Source of the DNA: Perkinsus olseni
Lineage: Eukaryota; Perkinsozoa; Perkinsida; Perkinsidae
NCBI GenBank assembly: GCA_013115135.1
Contig: JABANP010000652.1
Coordinates: 1 to 24,779, forward strand
Direction of reading: 5' to 3'
DNA length: 24,779 nt
Shown here: positions 9,886 to 17,693 of the stretch, one piece after another
Layout of the letters: each line of letters starts with the position of its first letter
How positions within the stretch are numbered: the first letter of the stretch is position 1
Position numbers and translations under genes: made by a program
Notes under the pieces: generated by a model
What the model was told of the DNA's origin: nothing
The model's input: only the letters and a program-made list of their open reading frames with translations
The model's database searches: none

Positions 9886-10585
9886 CAGGGCTCTTCTCCA
9901 GAGCAACTTGTTTATGCCTATGTAATGAGCATGAAAATCGTCTGTTAGTCACAGGGGCTCTAATAACCCCGATAGAGGTTGCCGAACACTGTTCAACTAC
10001 CTCAGTCACGACCAACTTTGGTGCCATACTGGGGACACTAGTCACGCAATCCTGGAGTGGTTACGCTAGCAGGCTGGGAGCAGCCTCCCCAAGATCATGT
10101 TCCCGGCCAGTATAGCGTCATACGGCTATGGTAGATCCCAAGTGGGCCATGAGACCTCGTCACGCTGTTCGAAAGCATAGAGACGTGCAGTGTTCGGGCA
10201 AGGGGGATTCAGCGGAGAAATGCACGACGTGGGCTCGAACGAGTAAAAACAACGCATCGGAAAACGCCGTTTCGGTCGGTTCGAAGAGGCCTGCCGTAGA
10301 CTAACGGTCTCACTAGCTATTGAGAGTTCCTCGAGTCGCGGACATCGACCATTCGTTAGCGCGGAAAGTTGAACCGCGCACAGTGCACTGCCGATTAGCA
10401 AATTTCACAAGTTTCTTCGTCCAACTTCCTCGCGTTAATCAAAGCAGTGAGCACTAAGCATCTACTTTCCTCGGTGTATCGGGCACCCAGACAAACGCTT
10501 CTCAAAACTACGTAACTCAACGCCCAGAATATTCGGACAACCATGGTGAGCAAATGTCTCAGGTAATGACGCACGTGAAACGATA
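9886..10585. other. Intergenic region, POT copy 3 to ankyrin gene
   Basis: Only short ORFs without recognisable domains are present. The minus-strand ORF at 10395-10589 directly follows the ankyrin gene's stop and could in principle be an extra exon, but nothing in it resembles an ankyrin repeat. No gene is called. Confidence 0.45.
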
Positions 10586-11355
10586 TCAACGACAGCTCGT
10601 TTCCGCAGTCGCCGCGAGAATGAACTCCATCAAGCCCCCGTCGTTGAGCGGATAATTCCCAGCTTGCCGAAGGGCCGACTCTCCTGCCGTGTTGGGTTTA
10701 GTAGGCGACACGCCACTCTTCATGAGGAACCTTAAAGAGGCTGGCACGGACCGACCAACTGATGCAAGCGCACTGTACAAAAGATTCGCTTCAATCCCTC
10801 CCTGGGAGGCGTTGGCTATGCACGCATGCACAGGACGATCAGCGCATAACGGGCAACACTTTCTCCTCCGAGTAGAGAAATAAAATCATGATGATCGACT
10901 GATAGTATTATGAACTTATCATTAATAGAGAAGAAATGTTAGCTATGCCCGCATGCACAGGACGACAGGCGCAATATGAGTAACAGGATGGCAAACGTAC
11001 TCGATGATATCTTTTTGGTGTTGCACAGTTTCCACTCCCGGTTTCCCGCGGGGGCGAACACAGTAGTGCAGGGCCGTGTTCCCGAGATTGTCGCACTGCA
11101 ATACCTCCGCCCGATGCTTCTCAACTAACTTCCGTAAATCGTCAGGTGAACCTAAGTTCTGAGCTTCGCAGCTAACGCTATAGTCCACGCCGTACCGTAT
11201 CGGGCGCAGAGCAGCAGGGCCGTCCGACCATGCAGATCTCGAGTGTTGATATCAGCACCGTCACTCAGCGCCTGCTCAACCACACCGGCCGGATAGCCAC
11301 CCTTCTCGAACGCTCTGTGGATGAGGTCTCGCAATGCGAGAGAGCTCTCCGACAT
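10586..11355 (-). CDS. Ankyrin-repeat protein (~176 aa)
   Basis: Start at ATG 11355-11353 (MSESSLALRDLIHRAFEKGG). Exon 1 is 11355-11196. A 44-nt GT-AG intron (11195-11152) restores a clean ankyrin repeat across the join: DINTRDLHGRTALLLCARYG followed by SPDDLRKLVEKHRAEVLQCD and NLGNTALHYC. The next exon runs from 11151 to about 10997. A less certain intron (10996-10802, 195 nt, phase 0) then leads to 10801-10586, with another repeat-like stretch (LRFLMKSGVSPTKPNTAGES) and a TGA stop. Ankyrin repeats mediate protein-protein contacts; partner and location are unknown. No signal peptide is seen. The first splice is convincing, the second is provisional, and extra downstream exons cannot be excluded. 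Confidence 0.65.
10809..10984. repeat. Imperfect ~47-bp direct repeat pair flanking ~80 nt
   Basis: Segments at about 10809-10856 and 10937-10984 share GCATGCACAGGACGA and similar flanks (GTTRGCTATGCMCGCATGC). They lie at the two ends of the provisional second intron of the ankyrin gene. The pair could be a local duplication or the footprint of an inserted sequence. Confidence 0.6.
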
Positions 11356-11664
11356 TCGTGCCGTAGACGGCGGGTGTGTGACCGAACAAGAGGCGACGGA
11401 GGGTTGGGCTGAGCATCCCAGTATCTGTCTCGAGTAGTACGGCATACCGTAGAATTTCCTAGTAAAATTGAGATACACAATGTGTGTGGCACACCGTGCA
11501 GCCCCAGTTTTATTATCATAAACTACAGCAAGAGTGTATTCTTCGAATATCATTCGTAAAGTCAAAAACATCGACGGACGAATCACTGTCAGGGATAGGT
11601 AATGCGGTTATAAAATTATGATGGTTATTCATCTCAATACAGGTGATATTGTACCAATTATACT

Positions 11665-11892
11665 CTATTTTATGCACCCGCAGTGCCCCACCTTCTCGAC
11701 TAGTTCCCTCGCAACATCAGGATGAGCATTCCCCCGAACTGCCAGTTGGAGCGGCGTCTCGCCACACTTGCTCGGGGCGTGGGGTTCGGCATTGGCAGCA
11801 ATTAGCAGGTCCACCATGTTGCTGACCTGATTTCGGTCACAACGTACTGATTCAGTGGTGCCTTGAAGCTTTGGACTAACACCGAGCGCCAA
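11665..11892 (-). pseudogene. Ankyrin-repeat exon or remnant
   Basis: The minus-strand frame contains MVDLLIAANAEPHAPSKC followed by GETPLQLAVRGNAHPDVARE, which is a recognisable ankyrin repeat (G-TPL-A core, helix pair, following LVEK). A CAG acceptor lies just before it (reading GAAATCAG then GTCAGC), and the frame ends at TAG soon after LVEKVGHC. It may be an exon of a second ankyrin gene upstream of the one at 10586-11355 or a leftover of a duplicated copy. I could not build a complete gene around it. Confidence 0.45.
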
Positions 11893-12434
11893 CTACCAGC
11901 GAAGTACCCGAGGCCCCACACACTCTCTGGACCTATTAGGGATTCCAAGAACCGTGCTGAATAGATAAACGACCCGTACCATTTACTTCATCACGAGCGA
12001 TCCTGTAGGATATCCTAAACGGCAATTTTCAGTGGACACAGCGGATGGCTGTCAGGCTTGCGAATTCTGAGGTGATGATGAATTTTCCCGCTGCGAGCCG
12101 CTGTGGACAGCTCACGGCGAATATCCAAGCGAATTTCAACCAATATATTTTTGAAGCATCTTTCGAGCTACCCTAAAGATATGGTGTTTAACGACAAAAT
12201 TGCTTCGGAATTCGGATGACGAGTTATAAGATACCCTTTGTACCAGCTGTGCGTTTGGTGGAAACAACCGCCATAAAATCTAGGCTGTGTCAATAAAGCG
12301 AAAACTCGGGAGCATGTGCACCGCAGACATCGCGTTGAGATGATTCCCCAAGCACCTGTTGAGGGGAAGGCTTCTCCTTGCGTCTCGCCATGTAATGGAG
12401 GACGCTGAATCGGCTTCGGTCACATAGCATCGGG

Positions 12435-12755
12435 TCAGCCCCCATTTTCAGGCAGTTTTCCACCTACACCAGAGCAGGCTAGCCAACGCGTGATGGCCCT
12501 AGAAATGATGACCAGCTTCTCAGTGCCCCATCGAGCAACACCCATCAAAGCCGTTCTGCCGTACTGGTCCCGACTGTTTACCGTCTCTGGTTTCAACTCA
12601 CCCATCAACCTGAACAGCTGACACTTAGCGGTTTTCGAAGACGGTGAGGCCACTTCTCAAGGCGGACTGCGGCTTCCTTGTCACTGTGACTGTCATGTAG
12701 TGCTGCGATCAGGGTATCTACGCCGCTCTTGCTTTCTCGCTTGTCACCTTCTCTT
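12435..12755 (-). pseudogene. Ankyrin-like remnant with a frame change
   Basis: Two minus-strand frames overlap at 12605-12653. The upstream one has a cap-like helix (VDTLIAALHDSHSDKEAAVR). The downstream one has an ankyrin-like unit (VNSRDQYGRTALMGVARWGT). Their order resembles the N-terminus of the intact ankyrin gene at 10586-11355, where the cap is followed by a GRTALLLCARYG repeat. No intron of suitable phase joins them cleanly, so a frameshifted copy is the simplest reading. A real but misjoined exon pair is the alternative. Confidence 0.35.
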
Positions 12756-13171
12756 CTCGGACTAGCCAGTTTAATAGAGATTTCGGGTTTTACCGATTGA
12801 AAGACGCAAAGCTTAAAACAGAGTCGAGTAAAACGATGACTCAACTCAACGGTACATCAGTAGCGACATGAGCCCCCATAGGAGACCGCCGACTTTCCTG
12901 CTGCTGCTACCACCACGACCACAATGGTCATCATTGACTACATCACACACAATGGTTGTTGAATATTACTTGGAAATCTTCAAGTATCACTAGACACCAA
13001 ATCCACTACAACGCCGCATGACGCGGCGGCAAGACGAAGGTGGCGGCAATGAGGTTGAGGCGTTGAACAAAATACTAGTCTAGGGTTTCATCAGCCCAAT
13101 GGAATCGAGGAACAATCCTCCTCAGTAGCAGCAGCATCCACTACTTCTCTAGAAACTTGCCAACTTCTAGC
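12756..13171. other. Intergenic region upstream of the ankyrin remnants / downstream of V-ATPase subunit d
   Basis: No ORF with recognisable content. It holds the 3' flank of the V-ATPase gene, which ends at 13172 on the minus strand. Confidence 0.5.
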
Positions 13172-14884
13172 TTACACGCGAGGGGCGAAGATGGGAACGA
13201 TCTCCTCAACATGCTCCTTCTTCTTAAGAACAATCTGAAAAGAGCAACAGTGAATAGTCGGACAAACGGCGAGTCATCAGTTCTACCATGTTTGCCATCC
13301 ACTCGATGTTCTTCATCTCCTGAATGCGCAGCTTGACCCAAGCGTAGATGATACCGTAATGGTACTGCTCCTCGAAGGCGTTCTCGAACATGCGCACCGA
13401 CTCGACGTACAAGAGATCTTCAATCGACTTGTAGCGGCCCTGAGTCGCCTTCTCGACGTTGGAATCATGCTCATAGAACTGCTTGCACTGGTCGTAGAGC
13501 TGAGCATACCTGCCAAAGGACAATCAACCGCTTCCCGCGGGGCGAGCGATAACCTACTTAAGGTAAGGCTCCAACGCGGCGCGGACGGCGGTATCCGAAG
13601 TGGCCTTCATGAGCTTGTCAGTTCCCTCGGGGTACAAGTACCTTCACAACGAACATGACCCTCGCACAGTGGCCAGCAGGGACCTACCCGAAGTCAGGAT
13701 AGAGAGCGTTACGCTCGTCCAAGTTCTGAGCGGTGCCAAGAGGCGAGTTGAGGGCGTTGAGGGTGACCATTAAAACCTGTAGCGAAGACGATAACAGAAC
13801 CATCTTCGAACGCCAGTCTTCGTCGTACTCTGTAATCGGCCTCCGTCTTTAGGATGTGACCCATGACCTCCGCAGTGTTGCTGTTCTCACTGCCGTTGAT
13901 GCAAAAACGGTAAAAACTCTCCATCCAGCACTTCTTCAGGAACTGCTCAGAAAACACAATAGAACACTAAACAAGGAGCGTCCCGCCCTCCTACATTCCT
14001 GAGAATCTCGAGATCGGTCTCAGTGAGGATGTTGTGAACCTCACCGTGCTGGACGACAGCGGTGGCGCCACTAGGGCCACCCTGAGCAGCGGCGCTCTGG
14101 CCCTCAGTATGAGTGTGGACATGCTTGGAGTTGAGGAACTCTTCGAAGTAGCTGAGAAGAGAAGACAGATGACTGAGGCATAGCGATTAGTATTATTACG
14201 GTCCTAGAGGAGTGTCGACAAGGATGGTGCGGTAGAGGTCCTCATAACCATGCGTGAAGTCCATGCCGGGAATGGTCTTCATCTCGTCAAAGTAGCCAAG
14301 GGGGTCGCAACGAGCAAGAAGATCCTGAGACACGTACGAGTACGAAGGAGCGAAGAAAGCGGGCACGGTATCACTACCTTAGGATTCTTGTTGTTGATGG
14401 TACCCTGAATGAGCATGACCACGTTATCAATCATCGCCTCTTGACGGACATAATCCATGAACCTGGGAGAAAGCGCATAAACACAGCAGTTGTTGTGTCT
14501 TCCCTACTTGGCCATCTCGCCGACCGACTGAGCTCGGACGTAGTCAAACTCCTCAGCGAGACGCTCGTGGCACTTGCGCAGGATAGTCGAGGTCTGAAGA
14601 CCCGAGAAAATTTACGATCTCATAAATTCGTACGACCCTACCTGGAGAGGACTGGGCTCGTCCTGCAAGAAGGTGCCGTAGTCAGTGTCCTCCAGCGCTG
14701 TTCGGAGATCTGATAAAAGCGATGTTGGAGTAAAGTGCCTGTGAGTGTTGTTGTTATTACCTTCTAAGTTCTCTCCGTTAGCAATACGACGGTAGTCATC
14801 GGCAGTGAGGAAGCCAGAGCGAAGGCCTCTGACGAGACCCTCTCCTAGACCGTCATCGATGTTGAAGTAAACGAGATCAGCCAT
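13172..14884 (-). CDS. VMA6: V-type proton ATPase V0 subunit d
   Basis: Eleven exons, 405 codons plus stop: 14884-14761, 14709-14642, 14593-14508, 14462-14378, 14324-14200, 14151-13995, 13942-13829, 13776-13688, 13641-13558, 13509-13287 and 13234-13172. All ten introns are GT-AG and 45-53 nt long; exon lengths sum to a single open frame. Family landmarks appear in order: YFNIDDGLGEGLVRGLRSGF, LEDLRTALEDTDYGTFL, MIDNVVMLIQGT, ARCDPLGYFDEM, TILVDTPL, ILRNFLKKCWMESFYRFC, FGYLYPEG, FENAFEEQYHYGIIYAWVKL and the C-terminus EEIVPIFAPRV. Subunit d couples the central rotor stalk to the membrane c-ring in acidifying organelles. The usual length is ~350 aa; about 31 extra residues (roughly 172-202, rich in His, Gly and Ala) lie between TPLGPYFEEF and ILTETDLEILRN. 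It is divergently transcribed from the PP2C gene. Confidence 0.95.
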
Positions 14885-15806
14885 GGTGAATGAAGTAGCG
14901 GACTAACAACTACAATCGTACCACATTTCCCCATACTCACACACACAGGTCCTCCGCAGCAATCCACCACATTAACCCGGCCAGAGACACTCGACCCTAT
15001 CAACCTTATCCGACAGGAAGTAAGATACTCAAAGCGACAGCGGGACAACTCAGTGAGTTGAACTCACCCGAGAATCTCAGCCATAAATTTTGCGCTTAGT
15101 GCCGCCCTAGAGTGCGACGGCGGTAGGACACCTACAACGACTACACCTACGTCGAGAATAATAAGACAGTGGTCAGTGTCAAGAACCAGCCAAGCGGTAG
15201 CCGACACGACACTTCTCTAGCCATTACGACGGAGACCAAACCAACCTCCAGCGTCCGCCCTAGGGCGCTGCTCAGCGTTGGCTGAGCTCATCTTGCTATC
15301 TCGTGCAATCCTAACTCTTGCAATTGTGTTAGCGCGCGCCATAGTAATCGATTATTTTGATTTGATACGCGGCAGCATCTCAGACAGTCCCGGTTGTTCC
15401 GCGAAGTAACTCTGCTACTCGGGCCCCGTTTTTTCCGCTATAATTATTTTTTCAATAATCACTTCTGATTTTCGGACTATTTTTCGGGCCACCGTCATGC
15501 GAGCCTGTTGCTCCATTCCGTTGTATTTGGTGGCATTAAACTCAACACCCGAGAGAAACTCTCTCTGGGAAGTGTGGTAATAACTTATGTACCCCACCAT
15601 TCTCGGCCACAGCGGAGCGAAGCGATAAGAGTTCTATTCAATTGCGCGTGCAAGCTCGGGTTCAGTCATGAACCTTCATAAATTTTGGAGGATTCCCACT
15701 GGCCCTGTGAAAGGCACTTACTGGCACCGGTTTTTTTGAGTCCGTTGTGGCGGATTTTTTTTCTTCTTTTTCGAAGGTTTGTGGTGTTTCTCCTTAATTT
15801 TCCGCT
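14885..15806. promoter_or_regulatory. Shared upstream region of divergent V-ATPase d and PP2C-MYND genes
   Basis: About 920 nt separate the two start codons, so the region must hold both upstream regions. It includes T-rich tracts (15428-15450 and 15750-15775). No TATA box or known element is identified. The minus ORF at 15415-15600 has no recognisable content. On the V-ATPase side, a TTAG that could serve as a splice acceptor lies ~20 nt before the ATG. Confidence 0.4.
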
Positions 15807-17416
15807 ATGGGTGGACTACTTTCCCACCCCGTTACTGCCGTCCATCTGCAGCGGCGCGCGAATGATAAATTCCAGTGCGGCGTGGCAACGCTTCAGGGCT
15901 GGAGGATATCTCACGAGGACGCGCACTGTATAGATTTGGACTGGGGCCTCACGCACGAGGAAGGATTCTTCGCGGTCCTTGATGGCCATACCGGAGACGA
16001 CGCGGCCGAGTTTGGCGCTAAGGAGCTCCCTAAGCAGCTCAGCGAGTCTGCTGGGGATCCTGAAGACCGCACTGTGCAGGGCATTCAGGCTGGCTTCTTA
16101 GCGACAGACGAGGCTTTGAGACAGAGCCACTCCGAGGCTGGTGCTGTCGTGGTGGCTTCCATTGTAGGCGGGAAGGGCGTTACGCGATCGTCTCTGGGTT
16201 GGAAGGAAAATAGTGTTCGCCAGGGTCGTGTGAGCTAGTCTCAATCGGACGCGTGTGAATGGAGTCTTTCGAGTTTGGAGGATTTTTTATACATAGCTGA
16301 CCTTCTCCTACTTCGATTGAGCACACCCTAGGTTGCGGTATAAAAAGAAATCATCGCTCATCCGGCTGTGCTGTCTGCCTTAGGTGACGCCGCTCGGCAA
16401 TGGCAAGTACAAGGTCCGCATCATGAACGCCGGCGATTCCCGTGCAGTGGTGTTCTCCGGCAAGCAAGTTGATATGGCGAAGCTGGAGAAGGCTCAAGAT
16501 GACGTCACGAAGCAGTTGTGTAACGATGATAGTACAGAGGCTAGTAGTGATAGGGGATTACTCGGCGGCGGTGATCCGCTGGGTTCGAAAAAGAACTTAG
16601 CGGCTCTCTCGGAGGAGGACGTTGGTCTATTGGCTGCAACTAAGGACCACAAGCCGGACGATCCCGAGGAAAAGGCTCGGATCGAAGAGGCTGGCGGTTT
16701 TGTGAGCTCTGAGGAACCGGCTAGGCTTTGCGGTGTTTTGGCGCTCTCAAGAGGGTTGGGAGATTTTGCCTACAAGGATGACGAGGATCTGTCTGCGGAT
16801 AAACAGAAGTGCATCGCGGTGCCTGACGTGAAGGAAGTTGTCGTTGAGGCTGGTGATTGGGTGGTGTTGGCCTGTGATGGTGTCTTTGACGTCATGTCGA
16901 ATGAAGACGTTGCTCGGGAAGTTATGGTACGGGCGCAGAGTGGTCAGGACTTGGCCGAAATTGCTACCGAGGTTCTGCAGCGCTGTCTCAATCTTTTGGA
17001 CTCTAAAGACAACATGACGTGCATGGTCATTCGCGTGGGGACTTCCGAGCTCGGGTTTGGAAACTGAAGTCCCGGACGAGAAGCAAGAGGAGCTGCAGTT
17101 GGGTGGTTACGCTGACCCTCAGACGCTTGCCCCGGGCATGGCGGAGAAGTACCAAACGTTCTTTAGGAAGGCTGGGTTCAGTAAGAATCCAGCGGCCTGC
17201 AGTACTTGCTCTAGAGTCTACCGTCATATGGCTCAGTGTCCGTGCAAGAACGCCGTTTACTGTGGCGTGACTTGCCAGAAGAAGGGTTGGAAGGACCATA
17301 AGAAAGTGTGCAAGGCTGTCAAAGGAAACGTTCCTGCTTCACCGACGGCTGCAACCGATACGGCGTCATCAGCTGGTCGTAAAGGTCATCATGGCGGCCA
17401 TAGTAAGAGACGTTGA
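15807..17416 (+). CDS. PP2C-family protein phosphatase with C-terminal MYND zinc finger
   Basis: Proposed exons are 15807-16163, 16384-17034 and 17081-17416 (447 aa), with introns of 220 nt and 46 nt. The start MGGLLSHP has Gly2 and Ser6, fitting an N-myristoylation signal. PP2C metal-site motifs: HEDAH (D38), DGHTG (D59), MNAGDSRAVV, KDHKPD, LALSRGLGDF, ACDGVFD (D284) and KDNMTCMVI (D328). An acidic/Ser-rich insert of ~50 residues follows FSGKQV. Residues ~376-413 form a MYND finger, C-x2-C-x9-C-x-C-x4-YC-x3-C-x7-H-x3-C. The 46-nt intron (17035-17080, GTGGGG donor, GAG acceptor) is inferred because it joins the two frames exactly. If retained, translation stops at 17065-17067 and gives a phosphatase without the finger. 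PP2C enzymes remove Ser/Thr phosphate using Mn/Mg; MYND fingers bind proline-rich peptides. Confidence 0.88.
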
Positions 17417-17693
17417 ATCAGCTAATACTGCTGCGATATTCTGCTGCGCCTTCCTGTGGAGTAATTACTTTTATACTGGACTTCTGTACATATTACCTCT
17501 CCACTGGTCCCTCCTCGGTCCGGAGCCCATTTTGGTGTGCTGCGAAGAATTTGCTCCTAGTGACGATGGCTAGTATCATTTGTCGTCGTCGTTGTGTTGA
17601 ACAGATGGTTGCACCATAATACACTGTAGATAGTACTCGTAGGAAGCTTTGCGTGGAAGTTATCAATCTGAATGCTTCGGCAAAGGCTTCGTG

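Noticed and set aside
13313..13658. Alternative-frame ORFs over the V-ATPase 3' exons
   Set aside because: Shadows of subunit d exons; the spliced minus-strand frame matches the family throughout.
16488..16497. GGCTCAAG resembling the 3' end of a perkinsid/dinoflagellate spliced leader
   Set aside because: It is coding sequence within the PP2C domain, only a short partial match, with no leader upstream and no small-RNA context.
17057..17416. MYND-finger ORF as a separate overlapping gene
   Set aside because: Its frame has no ATG at the start, it overlaps the PP2C stop, and a 46-nt GT-AG intron joins both frames, so a fusion is simpler.
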